Positions 7,630 to 17,973 are shown, counted from the first letter of the stretch. The stretch: 49,608 nucleotides of DNA from Gemmataceae bacterium (GCA_009692065.1 SHZY01000025.1:1-49608), one strand, 5' to 3'. Translations and numbers: made by a program. The notes: generated by a model from the letters alone, not told the origin.

Positions 7630-9840
7630 ATGCCTTCGATTGGCGTTCGCCTCACCACCTGCTTTTTCCTTGCGCTCTCACTGCATCTGCCGATATTCGG
7701 CCAGGAAAAGAAACCCGCACCAAAGAACGTGGAACAGCTCGCCGAGCAGGCCAAGGAATCGATCGCGATCATCCTGTATGCAGGCCGCGACGGCAAGCAG
7801 CAGGGGCTCGGCACCGGGTTCGTGATCTCCGAGGACGGGCTGATTGCCACCAACCTGCACGTCATCGGCGACGCTCGCCCCATCACCGTGCAGCTCTCCG
7901 ATGGCTCCAAGCACGAGGCGACTGCCGTCCACGCCTCCGATCGCAAGCTCGATCTCGCCATCGTCAAAATCGACGCCAAGCGGAAGCTCAAGCCGCTGGT
8001 GCTGGGTGACTCGAGCAAGTTGCCACAAGGGCTCGCCATCGTCGCCATCGGCCATCCGCTCGGGTTGGAGCACAGCGTCGTCGCCGGTGTCCTGTCGGGC
8101 AAGCGTGATTTCGACGGCGTGTCGATGCTGCAACTCGCCATTCCGATCGAGCAAGGCAACTCCGGCGGACCGGTGCTCGACATGCAGGGACGCGTTGTCG
8201 GCATCGTCACCCTCAAGTCGGCCCGCACCAATAACCTCGGCTTTGCCGTGCCGGTCAACGCACTCAAGCAGATTCAGAATCGCCCCAACCCGATCGCGAT
8301 CGAGCAATGGCTCACCATCGGCGCGCTCGACAAAACCGAATGGAAAACGATGTACGGCGCCCGCTGGCGTCAACGTGCTGGTCGCATCCTCGCCGACGGC
8401 GCCGGCACCGGTTTTGGCGGGCGGACACTGTGCCTCTCCGAACGCAAGCCGCCGGAGTTCCCCTACGAGGCCACCGTCACCGTCAAACTCGACGACGAAG
8501 CCGGCGCCGCCGGCCTTATCTTCGGCGGTGATGACGACGGCAAGCACTACGGCTTCTACCCCACCGGCGGCAAGCTCCGCCTCACCCGCTTCGATGGGCC
8601 GAACGTCTTCTCGTGGAATATCCTGCACGATCAGAAGTCGCCCGCTTATCGCCCCGGCGATTGGAACACGATCAAGGTGCGCATCGAGAAGGACAAGTTC
8701 ACCTGCTACATCAACGAGGAGAAGATTACCGAGCTGCCGAACCCGGAATACTACGGCACGGTGGTCGGCCTCGCCAAGTTCCGCGACACGGTCGCCGAGT
8801 TCAAGAAATTCCAGGCCGCTCCGAAGGTAGCCACGAGCGCGATCAAGCCCGAGACCCGTTTAGCGTTCGAGAAATCCCTGGCGAAAATTGGACTCGACAA
8901 GGAGACACCCTTCAAGGATCTCGCGCCCCTCTTGAAATCCCCCGTGGACAGTCAGGCACTGCTGCGCGAAAAGGCGCGCGAGCTGGAAAAGCAAGCCGAG
9001 CAACTGCGCAAGTTGGCAGTGACGGTGCATCACGAACGGTGCGTCGCGGACTTGGCGGAACTCTTCAAGGCGCCGGATGAGAAGGTTGATCTCGCGATGG
9101 CGGCATTGTTGATCGCACGCTTCGATAACGAAGAGCTTGACGTTGACTTCTATCGGCAGGAGATTGATCGACTGGCGCGTCAGGTGTCCACAAAGTTACC
9201 AGCGAGCGCGAAGCCGCAAGCGGCAGTGGAGGCGCTCAATAAGTTCCTCTTCAAGGAACGCGGCTTTCACGGCAGCCATACCGAGTACTACTCGCGCTCG
9301 AACAGCTATCTCAACGAAGTGATCGACGACCGCGAGGGGTTGCCGATCACGCTCTCCGTCCTCTACATCGAGATCGCACGTCGGCTCAAGCTGACCGTGG
9401 TCGGCGTGCCGTTGCCTGGCCATTTTGTGGTGCGCCACGAACCAAAGGGGGAGAAGGAACAGTACATCGACGTCTTCGACGGTAAGCTGCTGTCGCGTGC
9501 GGAGGCGGAAGCAAAGATCAAGAAGGTAACCGGTCGCGCGCCGGAGGAGGACGATTTCAAGGCGGCGACCAAAAAAACGATCGTGGTGCGGATGCTCCAC
9601 AACCTGATCAACGTCGCCGAGTCGGAGAAGGACCGCGGCAGCATCCTGCGTTATCTCGACGGCATCATGGCGGTCGATCCGGACGCGTATGAGGAGCGCT
9701 GGGCCCGCGCCGTCTTCCGCTTCCAGGCCGGGCTGCGTGCGGGTTCGCTGGCCGACTGCGAGCATTTGCTGAAGCAGGACCCGCCCGGCGCCGATCTGGA
9801 GCGCGTGCGCGAGTTGCGGCGAATATTGGAGAAGAAATGA
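7630..9840 (+). CDS. Secreted trypsin-like protease fused to laminin-like and SirB1/transglutaminase-like domains
   Basis: This 736-residue protein has a signal peptide (residues 1-24). An HtrA-type serine protease domain (about 40-230) shows H77 (NLHVIG), D109 (LDLAIVK) and S178 (GNSGGP), a complete catalytic triad, with no PDZ domain. Residues about 265-400 look like a beta-sandwich of the DUF1080/laminin-G type (GAAGLIFGGDDDGKHYGFYP). A SirB1-like transglutaminase core follows (about 510-690) with GLPITLSVLYIEIARR and PGHFVVRH, then a short helical tail resembling TPR units. The start is the ATG at 7630, because the frame from 7525 runs through the repeated element. It is probably periplasmic or surface-located. 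SirB1 domains are usually cytoplasmic, so this secreted fusion is unusual. Substrate unknown. Confidence 0.8.
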   Translation: MPSIGVRLTTCFFLALSLHLPIFGQEKKPAPKNVEQLAEQAKESIAIILYAGRDGKQQGLGTGFVISEDGLIATNLHVIGDARPITVQLSDGSKHEATAVHASDRKLDLAIVKIDAKRKLKPLVLGDSSKLPQGLAIVAIGHPLGLEHSVVAGVLSGKRDFDGVSMLQLAIPIEQGNSGGPVLDMQGRVVGIVTLKSARTNNLGFAVPVNALKQIQNRPNPIAIEQWLTIGALDKTEWKTMYGARWRQRAGRILADGAGTGFGGRTLCLSERKPPEFPYEATVTVKLDDEAGAAGLIFGGDDDGKHYGFYPTGGKLRLTRFDGPNVFSWNILHDQKSPAYRPGDWNTIKVRIEKDKFTCYINEEKITELPNPEYYGTVVGLAKFRDTVAEFKKFQAAPKVATSAIKPETRLAFEKSLAKIGLDKETPFKDLAPLLKSPVDSQALLREKARELEKQAEQLRKLAVTVHHERCVADLAELFKAPDEKVDLAMAALLIARFDNEELDVDFYRQEIDRLARQVSTKLPASAKPQAAVEALNKFLFKERGFHGSHTEYYSRSNSYLNEVIDDREGLPITLSVLYIEIARRLKLTVVGVPLPGHFVVRHEPKGEKEQYIDVFDGKLLSRAEAEAKIKKVTGRAPEEDDFKAATKKTIVVRMLHNLINVAESEKDRGSILRYLDGIMAVDPDAYEERWARAVFRFQAGLRAGSLADCEHLLKQDPPGADLERVRELRRILEKK

Positions 9841-9900
9841 TCCACGAAGGACACCAAGGACACGAAGTCAAGAACCTGACGCCGTGATGGGAGGCGAGTC

Positions 9901-10278
9901 ATGCTAATTCTCTGGGCGTGCAGTGGACCGGGGGCTGGCGCGATGATCGCAAAGAACATCGAACGCGCCGAGGCTTCGGCGTGGATTGTCGCCGCTGCGG
10001 CGCTGGTGCTTTACGCAGTCATGCAGCGATTCAAACTGTTTCCGCTCGTGACCGTGCCATTGCTGGTCCTCCATCCTCTTTGGACCATTGGCGGTATTGG
10101 CGGCGATTGCGGGGTCATCATGGCGACCGCGGCCGACTTCGCTACAGCAATTGCAGTCTTCATGCTCGTAGTGCAAATCCCCCTGGCATTCCTCATTTTT
10201 GTGGCCTGGTTGAGACGGCCGGTGCCAAATCCTTTCGTCGAGCCATCCGATTCCGAAGAAGTGGTGCAGGATCCGTAA
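9901..10278 (+). CDS. Small integral membrane protein
   Basis: A 125-residue protein with about three hydrophobic helices: WIVAAAALVLYAVM (about 28-41), FPLVTVPLLVLHPLW (about 46-60) and a long one spanning about 78-105 (AIAVFMLVVQIPLAFLIFVAWL). The C-terminal tail is acidic (PSDSEEVV). GGAGG lies 8 bp before the ATG at 9901, which supports that start over the internal ATG at 9943. No family recognised. It is followed by a long inverted repeat before the convergent amidohydrolase gene. Confidence 0.6.
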   Translation: MLILWACSGPGAGAMIAKNIERAEASAWIVAAAALVLYAVMQRFKLFPLVTVPLLVLHPLWTIGGIGGDCGVIMATAADFATAIAVFMLVVQIPLAFLIFVAWLRRPVPNPFVEPSDSEEVVQDP

Positions 10279-10319
10279 TACAGTCGCGGCCAATCCTGGG
10301 CAAGCCGTGCTAATTCATA

Positions 10320-10424
10320 TAGCCCGCCATTCATGGCGGGTAGGCGCCGGCCCGGCAATGAACGGCTGGCTGGTTGCGAAATCATCGCGTGGGCACACGC
10401 CTACCCGCCATGAATGGCGGGCTA
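10320..10424. repeat. Inverted repeat, GCCCGCCATTCATGGCGGG family, copy 1
   Basis: Perfect 27-bp arms at 10320-10346 and 10398-10424; each arm also contains a short self-palindrome (CCCGCCATNNATGGCGGG type). It lies between convergent genes. A close relative is at 22598. Confidence 0.9.
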
Positions 10425-10433
10425 AATGATGAT

Positions 10434-11795
10434 TTACGGCGATTGCTTCAACAAATTCAGCGCCGCCAAACTCATGCTCAGAACGCCCGTGCGCATCGAC
10501 GGCTCTGGGATTGGATAATACAGGTCGGAGTGCAAGGAAATCGGCGGCGCCTTGCCCTTGCGCATCGCCTCGACCCGCTCCGGCGGCAGCGTACCCAGGA
10601 AAAAGAAGAAGCCCGGAATGCCCTCGCGTACATAACGCGAAAAATCCTCGCCCCCCATCAACGGCTCCTGCAGAATCACCTTGTCGGCGCCGAGTGCGGC
10701 ACGGAAGACATTGCTCGTTTTCTTGGCGAGATCGGCCGTGTTGTAAAGCGCTGGTGTGAAGTTGTCCTCATGGACGTACACAACCGGCTCGGGCGCCTTG
10801 GCACCCAGAGCTGCGGCCTTGGCGATGCGCTGGATGCCTTCGAGCAGACGAGCGCGGACATCGTCGCGCGTCGAACGCACCGTCAATTGCATCTTCACCT
10901 CGGCCGGGATGATGTTCGCCCTCGTGCCGCCGTGGATCGAGCCGACCGTGACGACGGCGGGATCGAGCGGATTGTTCTCTCGGCTCACCAAGGTTTGCAG
11001 ATCGAGGATGATGCGGGCGGAAATCACGATCGGGTCGATGGTGGTGTGCGGCGCGGAGCCGTGGCCGCCCTTGCCTTTGACAAGGATGTCCACCGTGTCA
11101 ACGTTGACGAGCGACAGGCCTTCGGTGTAGCCGACGTAGCCGTGCGGGAGACGGGAGTCGCAGTGCAAGCCGAGGCAGTAGTCGGGGCGAGGGAAGCGTT
11201 TGAACAAACCATCCTCGATCATCTTGCGAGCGCCGGCGCCGACTTCCTCGGCGGGCTGGCCGATGAAGACGAGGGTGCCGCGCCAGTGTTTCTTCAGGCC
11301 GACGAGGACGCGGGCCGTGCCGACCCAGCAGGTCATGTGCATGTCGTGACCGCAAGCGTGCATGATGCCGACGTCATTGCCGTCCTTGTCGCGAGTGCGG
11401 ATCTTGCTGGCGTAGGGAACGCCGGTCTTCTCGATGACAGGCAAGGCGTCCATGTCGGTGCGGATCAAAAGAATCGGTCCATCGCCATTTTTGAGGACGC
11501 CAACGATGCCGTGGCCGCCGATCTTCTCGGTAACCTCGAAGCCCAGCACCTTGAGTTCTTTGGTCAGCCGAGCGGCGGTTTTTTCTTCCTCATACGAAAG
11601 TTCGGGGAAAGAGTGCAACTGCTTGTAGAGCGAGTTCAGGCTCTTGATCTCGGCGTCGATCTGACCCTCGACCAGCGCTTTGCGTTTTTGCAGGTCGTAG
11701 GGAATCCCCTTGCTTGGCTGGGCGTGGAGCATGTTGGTCGCCAGCAGCAGCGTCGTCAGCGCCGCTAGCATCCAGATTTTTGATGAAGATCGCAT
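10434..11795 (-). CDS. Secreted M20-family amidohydrolase/peptidase
   Basis: Members of this family (hippurate hydrolase / N-acyl-amino-acid amidohydrolase type) cleave N-acyl or peptide bonds with a two-metal centre. This 453-residue protein starts with a signal peptide (MRSSSKIWMLAALTTLLLA) and then shows HACGHDMHM (metal-binding Cys/His), GQPAEEVGAGA (catalytic Glu pair), GLHCD, a dimerisation domain around GGHGSAPH, and a late GGEDFS. The start at 11795 has AAAGGG upstream; the longer frame to 11882 crosses a repeat. It is likely periplasmic and scavenges acylated amino acids, but the substrate is not readable from sequence. It stands alone as a transcription unit. Confidence 0.85.
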   Translation of the reverse strand: MRSSSKIWMLAALTTLLLATNMLHAQPSKGIPYDLQKRKALVEGQIDAEIKSLNSLYKQLHSFPELSYEEEKTAARLTKELKVLGFEVTEKIGGHGIVGVLKNGDGPILLIRTDMDALPVIEKTGVPYASKIRTRDKDGNDVGIMHACGHDMHMTCWVGTARVLVGLKKHWRGTLVFIGQPAEEVGAGARKMIEDGLFKRFPRPDYCLGLHCDSRLPHGYVGYTEGLSLVNVDTVDILVKGKGGHGSAPHTTIDPIVISARIILDLQTLVSRENNPLDPAVVTVGSIHGGTRANIIPAEVKMQLTVRSTRDDVRARLLEGIQRIAKAAALGAKAPEPVVYVHEDNFTPALYNTADLAKKTSNVFRAALGADKVILQEPLMGGEDFSRYVREGIPGFFFFLGTLPPERVEAMRKGKAPPISLHSDLYYPIPEPSMRTGVLSMSLAALNLLKQSP

Positions 11796-11845
11796 TGCCA
11801 ACCCTTTCGGAAAGGTGAAATGAATATTCAAGAAAACCCAATCCA

Positions 11846-11936
11846 GTAGGCCCCGCGAGCCGAGCGGGACTGGGGTATCCACGGGAATAAGGACGCGTTA
11901 GATCCGGCTCGGCTCGCCGGACCTACCTGATGCCCG
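11846..11936. repeat. Imperfect inverted repeat
   Basis: Arms GTAGG...CGAGCCGAGC at 11846-11868 and its approximate reverse complement at 11914-11936, upstream of the amidohydrolase. The rest of the 340-bp gap (11796-12135) holds only a TATAAT at 12021-12026 with no clear -35 box. Confidence 0.6.
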
Positions 11937-12135
11937 ATTGTTCCAGAGAACGTAATCAGCATATCGGACTGAGGTTGGAAAAATCCAGGTTTTTTTTCGA
12001 AAGGATTTGTCCGCGCCTTGTATAATCAGGATAGTAAGAGAATTTCCTCCCTGGTTGGTGGCAGGACACTCACCGAGGTCCGCTAATCCGCTCCAACTGG
12101 GCTTATGTGCTGAAAACTTAACGAGAGGTGATACC

Positions 12136-12357
12136 ATGTCCGTCGGTCGTCGACTTTCCACCGAGGAAAAAAAGGAGATTTTCTCACAACTCGTCGCCAC
12201 GCAGGACGCGACGCAGGGTGCCGTGGATTACGTGCGGAAATCGTACGAGATCGTGACGAAACAGTTCTCCATCAGCGACGAGCAACTGCGCGCCATTGAG
12301 GTGGAAGGGAGCGATAACGATTGGCCGCCCCTGAGCGAACCGATTCCAGCTCATTGA
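12136..12357 (+). CDS. Small conserved hypothetical protein (73 aa)
   Basis: The protein reads as helices with a C-terminal EGSDNDWPPL. As I recall, small planctomycete proteins share the pattern of a helical N-terminus, a helix-turn-helix-like 'FSISDEQLRAIE' and a terminal NWPPL; this one matches. GAGAGGTG lies 6 bp before the ATG at 12136, favouring it over the upstream ATG at 12007. TATAAT at 12021 may belong to its promoter. A role in DNA binding is possible from the HTH-like pattern but not shown. Confidence 0.7.
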   Translation: MSVGRRLSTEEKKEIFSQLVATQDATQGAVDYVRKSYEIVTKQFSISDEQLRAIEVEGSDNDWPPLSEPIPAH

Positions 12358-12385
12358 AACGAGCGATCGACCACGAAGGACACAA

Positions 12386-12446
12386 GGGGAGAAAGGGAGA
12401 ACGGGAGAAAAGGCGGATGATGCAGGCAGCGTCTCCCTTTCTCCCC
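12386..12446. repeat. Purine/pyrimidine inverted repeat
   Basis: Perfect 15-bp arms of GGGGAGAAAGGGAGA type at 12386-12400 and 12432-12446, inside a longer polypurine/polypyrimidine stretch (12375-12470) just before the AroDE-like gene. It could act as a terminator for the small upstream gene. Confidence 0.7.
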
Positions 12447-12485
12447 TTCTCTCCTTCTCCCCTTCTTTTGTGCTAGAGTAGTGCC

Positions 12486-13949
12486 ATGATTTGCATCTCC
12501 ATCAATCAAGAATCGCGCCGCATGGCCCTGGCGGATATGGTCAATGCCAAGCTGTTCGGCGACGTGCTGGAGGTGCGGCTCGACCGGTTCGGGAAATCTC
12601 CGGACATCGGCGAGATCATCGCTGCCAGGACGCGGCCGCTCATCATGTCCTGCAAACGGGCCGAGGACGGCGGGTATTTCGTCGGCACGGAGCAGGAGCG
12701 TCTGGCGATCCTGCGGCAATGCATCATCAGCAAGGCGGACTACGTCGAGATCGAGCTGGACGCCGCGGACGACATCCGCCCGTTCCCGCCCAGCAAGCGA
12801 GTCATCTCTTACACGAACTTGAGCGAAACGCCGATCGACATCCTCAACATCTACGAAGAGATGAAGGAGAAGCGCGCCGATGTCATCAAGCTGGTGACGC
12901 TGGCGCGTACGCCCGAGGAAGCGTGGCCGCTCGTGCAAATTCTGGCGAAGTCGGTCGTGCCAACCGTGGTCGTTGGGCTGGGCAAGCCGGGCATCATGCT
13001 TTCGCTCTTGAGCAAGAAGCTCGGCGCTCCGTGGATCTATGCCGCCCTCGAGCGCGGCATGGAGGCGTATCCGGGACAGCCGACCGTCGAGGATCTCGAG
13101 ACGATCTATCGGCTCAAAGACATCGAGAAATCGACTCGGCTTATTGGCGTCACCGGACTGTCGGCGCGTGAACAGATGACGGTGGCCGCCCTCAACGCCG
13201 CCTTCGCCCACCACGAGATGGCCTTTCGCTGTCTGCCGATGCCGGTCGGCAAGATCAAGATCTTCAAGCGGATCATGGAAGCCGTCAAGCTCGCCGGCGC
13301 GGTCATCGATCCGGAACATCAATCGGAAATCGTGGAGATGCAGCCGGAGCTGCACGGGCTGGCCAAGGAAACGCAGGCGGTCGACGTGCTCGTCCACAAG
13401 AACGAGGCCTGGCACGGCATGCACACTTCCGGCCAGGTGTGGATGAACGCGATCAGGAACACGCTGAAAAAACGCTATCCGACCGACCCTTTCAAGGACC
13501 GCTTCGTTCTCCTCGCCGGGCTCACGGGCGCCGCCAAGGTGATTGCCAAGGAAGTCCAGCGTCAGGGAGGCAACGCGATCATTGCCTCGAGCGACAAGAG
13601 AAAAGGCCTCGAATTCGCCAATGCGGTCGGCTGCCGCTACATCGGCTTCGAGGCCATCTACGTGACGCTGCACGATGTGCTCGTCATTTGCGACCCCGAG
13701 AACGACGCAAAAACCGGCAAGGGCGGCATCCTGCCAACCTACCTCAAGCCCGGAATGGTCGCCATGGACTTGATGGCGGGCGCGCAGACCAGCCAATTCC
13801 TGCTCGATGCCCAGTCACGCGGCTGCGATATCATCACGCCGCTTGACCTCATGCTCGAACTGCTTGAACTGCAAGCGAAGACGTTGACGGGCAAAGAGAC
13901 GCCGCGGGAGGTGCTGCTGAAGGCGATCCCCGACCGCTTCCTGCAGTAG
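12486..13949 (+). CDS. aroDE: AroD-AroE fusion-like protein (type I dehydroquinase / shikimate dehydrogenase), catalytic residues altered
   Basis: This 487-residue protein has the order of a bifunctional type I 3-dehydroquinate dehydratase (about 1-215) and shikimate dehydrogenase (about 218-480). In the first half LEVRLD (28-33), EIELD (88-92), the Schiff-base lysine K135 (DVIKLVTLA) and PGQ (196-198) are kept. By eye the catalytic His falls on T110 (SYTNLSETP), the substrate Arg on S173 and a binding Ser on A194. In the second half the Rossmann loop is GLTGAA (345-350), the SxS shikimate motif is replaced by SAREQ, the catalytic Lys position (V-x-x-P-H-K) reads VIDPEH, and NTDG reads HTSG (313-316). 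Both active sites thus look impaired. The protein is intact and not decayed. It may be a pseudoenzyme or have new chemistry. Confidence 0.75.
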   Translation: MICISINQESRRMALADMVNAKLFGDVLEVRLDRFGKSPDIGEIIAARTRPLIMSCKRAEDGGYFVGTEQERLAILRQCIISKADYVEIELDAADDIRPFPPSKRVISYTNLSETPIDILNIYEEMKEKRADVIKLVTLARTPEEAWPLVQILAKSVVPTVVVGLGKPGIMLSLLSKKLGAPWIYAALERGMEAYPGQPTVEDLETIYRLKDIEKSTRLIGVTGLSAREQMTVAALNAAFAHHEMAFRCLPMPVGKIKIFKRIMEAVKLAGAVIDPEHQSEIVEMQPELHGLAKETQAVDVLVHKNEAWHGMHTSGQVWMNAIRNTLKKRYPTDPFKDRFVLLAGLTGAAKVIAKEVQRQGGNAIIASSDKRKGLEFANAVGCRYIGFEAIYVTLHDVLVICDPENDAKTGKGGILPTYLKPGMVAMDLMAGAQTSQFLLDAQSRGCDIITPLDLMLELLELQAKTLTGKETPREVLLKAIPDRFLQ

Positions 13950-13997
13950 GAGGAGTAGGTCGCGCTGGCAGGGCTTCTTCGCTGCATGAATCGCGAG

Positions 13998-14053
13998 TTA
14001 GCCGGACGCGCAAGCGACGGTCTGTTGAGTCCGTCGCTTGCGCGTCCGGCTAA
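13998..14053. repeat. Inverted repeat, TTAGCCGGACGCGCAAGCG family, copy 1
   Basis: Perfect 23-bp arms at 13998-14020 and 14031-14053 with a 10-nt loop. The same arms occur at 43570-43626. Confidence 0.92.
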
Positions 14054-14077
14054 TCCAGTCAAATCGAGGCGATGCCG

Positions 14078-15415
<1,338 letters not shown>

Positions 15416-15420
15416 CCCGT

Positions 15421-16422
15421 TCAATGCGTAGCGGCTAAACAATTCGGATATCGATACAACCGCCCGGCAATCTGTTCCAGCGACCGCGGCTCCTGGGCGG
15501 GTCGGTCGTAATGCCAGTCTCGATGCGCTGGCTGCAGATCGTCCCCCAGCGGCCACGGCTGAAACGGCTGCTCGCCCAGCTCCGCGCTCAGCTTACCGCT
15601 GTTCATGCTGACATTCCCAGCGCGCGGCGGCATCAGCCCGGCCTCGATGCGCGGGCAGCCCTTGAGCAATTCGGGCTGAAAGTTCCCGACGCGATTGACT
15701 ACCTGCGCGATCTGGTACAGCGTCATCGCCTGCGGTCCGCCCGCGTGAAAAATGCCCGACGCGTCGCTCGTCAGGAGTTTTTCGAAGGCGCCGTTGAGAT
15801 CATCGCAATAGGTACACGAGCGCACTTCGTCGAAGTAGAGCGTGGCCGGACGCTGGGGGCGAAATCGCGACTGCATCCAATCGATCGCGCCGGCGTGCCG
15901 ATTGAAGCTCGGCCCCATCGGCAGCGAGATGCGCAAGATGGCGGCGTCCGGAGTTTGAGCGGCGAAGAGCTTCTCGGCCTCTACCATCGTCTTGCCGTAG
16001 ACGGTGACCGGATCGGTCGCATCCGTCTCGACGTAATTGCCTGAGCGCGTGCCGGAGAAGACAAGATCGCTCGACAGGTGCACCAGCCGCGCATTATGCC
16101 GGCGTACCTCCTGGGCGAGAACCTGTGCGCACTGGACGTTCACGCGGTGCGCCATGGCCGGATCGAGTTCGCACGACTTGAGGGCGCAATTGCCGCCGCA
16201 GTCGAGGATCGCGCGAAAGCCGAAGTAGTCAAAAAAGGCCCGCATCGCCTCGGCATCCTCGGCGACCTGCGCGACGATGCCGGGGCCGGTGAGCTTCCAG
16301 GTCTGAGGGGGACGTAGGCCGACAACCTGACCCGGATATTTGCGTTGGAAATGGTGGAACGCGTTAAAACCCGCGACGCCGGCGACGCCGGTGATGAGCA
16401 AGGGCAAGCGGTGACGAAGCAT
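15421..16422 (-). CDS. RmlD-like NAD(P)-dependent sugar-nucleotide reductase
   Basis: A 333-residue extended SDR protein. The dinucleotide loop is ITGVAGVAGF (about 10-19), followed by LSSDLVFSGT (about 116-125) and the catalytic YGKTMVEAE (about 141-149, Tyr and Lys present). The overall layout matches dTDP-4-dehydrorhamnose reductase (RmlD), which reduces dTDP-4-keto-rhamnose for cell-surface polysaccharide. RmlA, RmlB and RmlC are not adjacent, so the substrate remains open; the first motif is GVAG rather than the usual GxxGQLG. It converges with the HtrA-like gene, with stops 5 bp apart. A weak inverted repeat lies upstream around 16447-16515. Confidence 0.72.
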   Translation of the reverse strand: MLRHRLPLLITGVAGVAGFNAFHHFQRKYPGQVVGLRPPQTWKLTGPGIVAQVAEDAEAMRAFFDYFGFRAILDCGGNCALKSCELDPAMAHRVNVQCAQVLAQEVRRHNARLVHLSSDLVFSGTRSGNYVETDATDPVTVYGKTMVEAEKLFAAQTPDAAILRISLPMGPSFNRHAGAIDWMQSRFRPQRPATLYFDEVRSCTYCDDLNGAFEKLLTSDASGIFHAGGPQAMTLYQIAQVVNRVGNFQPELLKGCPRIEAGLMPPRAGNVSMNSGKLSAELGEQPFQPWPLGDDLQPAHRDWHYDRPAQEPRSLEQIAGRLYRYPNCLAATH

Positions 16423-16530
16423 CCCGATATGATACGAGGGTATTCGTTTAGCGCCCGCGTGGCGCGGATTGTGGTTTACGTTTCGCGCTCGCGCGGCGTC
16501 ATGCGAGCGCTAAACATGAACCGCGCCGGG

Positions 16531-17814
16531 TCATTTTGCCAAATCAAAGTTGAACTCGTTCGGCCCGGTCTTCACCTTCGCCGTCAACTCGGTTTTCTGG
16601 TAGGTCGCATACTTCTCCGGATAGGTATTATTGCCTAGTTTGCCCCAAGGCTCGAAGAACGGGTCTCGCATAGTCACGGTCACCTTGTAGTCGTCCACCG
16701 GCAAGCCGTCGTTGTTGACGTAGGTGCTCAGCGCATAACTGCCGTCGGGTTCCACAAATGCATCGGTCAGGCGGATGTACTTTTCGCCCTTCTTGGCGGC
16801 GGTGTCGGGCCGCCAGAAGATGAGCTGGGCGTTGACCGCCGGCGCGCCCTCAAACGTCAACTTGCCGCGCACCGGGTGCGTCGGCTTGCGGTTGTAGATG
16901 ATGTGCCCTTCCTCGTCGGTGATCGTTCGCTTGAGGTTCTCCGGGTAGATGCCGTCGAGCATGATGTTGGCGATGATGGGATCGGCGTCCTTCTTGACGG
17001 TAACCCAGGCGACGTGGTCGAACTCGCCGTAGCGCATGCCGCGCAACCGACTCCCGCCGCCGGTCGTCGCAAGCTGGTAGTAATTCATCCCCTGGCGGAC
17101 GAATTTCTGGTAGCGATGGATATGCCCGGCAAACACCGTGTACTTGCGGCCCGCGAGCAATTTCTCGATGTCGAGCCAGCCGTTCTTCTCGAGGTTCGGC
17201 TCCGTCCACACCGGTTTGTGCAGGTTGACGAAGATCCAGCGCGGGTTCGGATTGTCTTGCAACACTTTCTGGAAATACTCGATCTGCTCCTTGCTGATGC
17301 GCCCTTCCTTGTCCTCGAAGGGATCGTCCGAGTTGACGGCCAGAAACAACACATCCTTGTACAGGAAGTGGTAATAGCGCCGCCCGAAGCGTTCCTTCCA
17401 CACATCCGTCTCGGTGGTATTGGCGAGATCGTGGTTGCCCGGCACGTAAAAGAACGGCATCTGCAGCTTGCTCGTGTAGCCTTGAAATTCCTTCCATTGG
17501 CCGGCAAGCGCCGCCTGATCATTGGTGTAGCCCTCGATGAGATCGCCGACGGAGACGACGAATGCCGGCTGCAACAGGTTGATCTGCTCGACAGCTTGCG
17601 AGAAAATGCGGGCGCGATGGCCACCGGTGCGATCGCTGATGACGACGAAGTGGAAGTTTTCCGGTGCGTTATTGATGCGCAGGTTGGTCCACGGGTTGCG
17701 ATTCTCGATATCGATCTGCAGCTCAGATTTGACACCGGCCTTTTGGCCACTCGACAGAGCAAAGGCGCCGATCAACAAGCCGACGACGAGCGAAGCAGTC
17801 AAAACGCGTTTCAT
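16531..17814 (-). CDS. Secreted metallophosphoesterase
   Basis: A 427-residue protein with a signal peptide (MKRVLTASLVVGLLIGAFAL) and a calcineurin-like phosphoesterase core. The metal-site motifs are ISDRTGGH (first Asp), SVGDLIEG, PGNHD, VNLHKP and FAGHIHRYQ, in order over about residues 62-235. The C-terminal 140 residues are beta-rich and include a carboxypeptidase-regulatory-like stretch (GKLTFEGAPAVNAQLIFWR, then PDGSYALSTYVNNDGLP). This arrangement is common in secreted planctomycete phosphoesterases. The substrate (phosphoester or nucleotide) cannot be told. The ATG at 17814 has GGAG 6 bp upstream and is chosen over an in-frame TTG at 17826. It is divergent from the small gene at 17994. 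Confidence 0.82.
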   Translation of the reverse strand: MKRVLTASLVVGLLIGAFALSSGQKAGVKSELQIDIENRNPWTNLRINNAPENFHFVVISDRTGGHRARIFSQAVEQINLLQPAFVVSVGDLIEGYTNDQAALAGQWKEFQGYTSKLQMPFFYVPGNHDLANTTETDVWKERFGRRYYHFLYKDVLFLAVNSDDPFEDKEGRISKEQIEYFQKVLQDNPNPRWIFVNLHKPVWTEPNLEKNGWLDIEKLLAGRKYTVFAGHIHRYQKFVRQGMNYYQLATTGGGSRLRGMRYGEFDHVAWVTVKKDADPIIANIMLDGIYPENLKRTITDEEGHIIYNRKPTHPVRGKLTFEGAPAVNAQLIFWRPDTAAKKGEKYIRLTDAFVEPDGSYALSTYVNNDGLPVDDYKVTVTMRDPFFEPWGKLGNNTYPEKYATYQKTELTAKVKTGPNEFNFDLAK

Positions 17815-17921
17815 GGGAGACTCCAAAGGGGTGAGGATAAATTAACGCCCTCGCCGCGACAATGCTTGCACTAAATGGTAAAAAAAATGATGAATTTCGC
17901 CCCTCTCGCACGCGGTATTGT

Positions 17922-17973
17922 CGGCGAGCTTGCTCGCCGTGGGCGCATGATCCCGCGGCGAGCAAGCTCGCCG
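17922..17973. repeat. Inverted repeat, GGCGAGCTTGCTCGCC family
   Basis: Perfect 18-bp arms at 17922-17939 and 17956-17973, each itself nearly palindromic, between divergent genes. Confidence 0.88.

Noticed and set aside
10374-11768. 464-codon plus-strand frame opposite the amidohydrolase
   Set aside because: Its translation is low-complexity Asp/Arg/His/Val text typical of antisense shadows; the minus strand carries clear M20 motifs.
12351-13796. 481-codon minus-strand frame opposite the AroDE-like gene
   Set aside because: Shadow frame; AroD/AroE-like motifs are on the plus strand.
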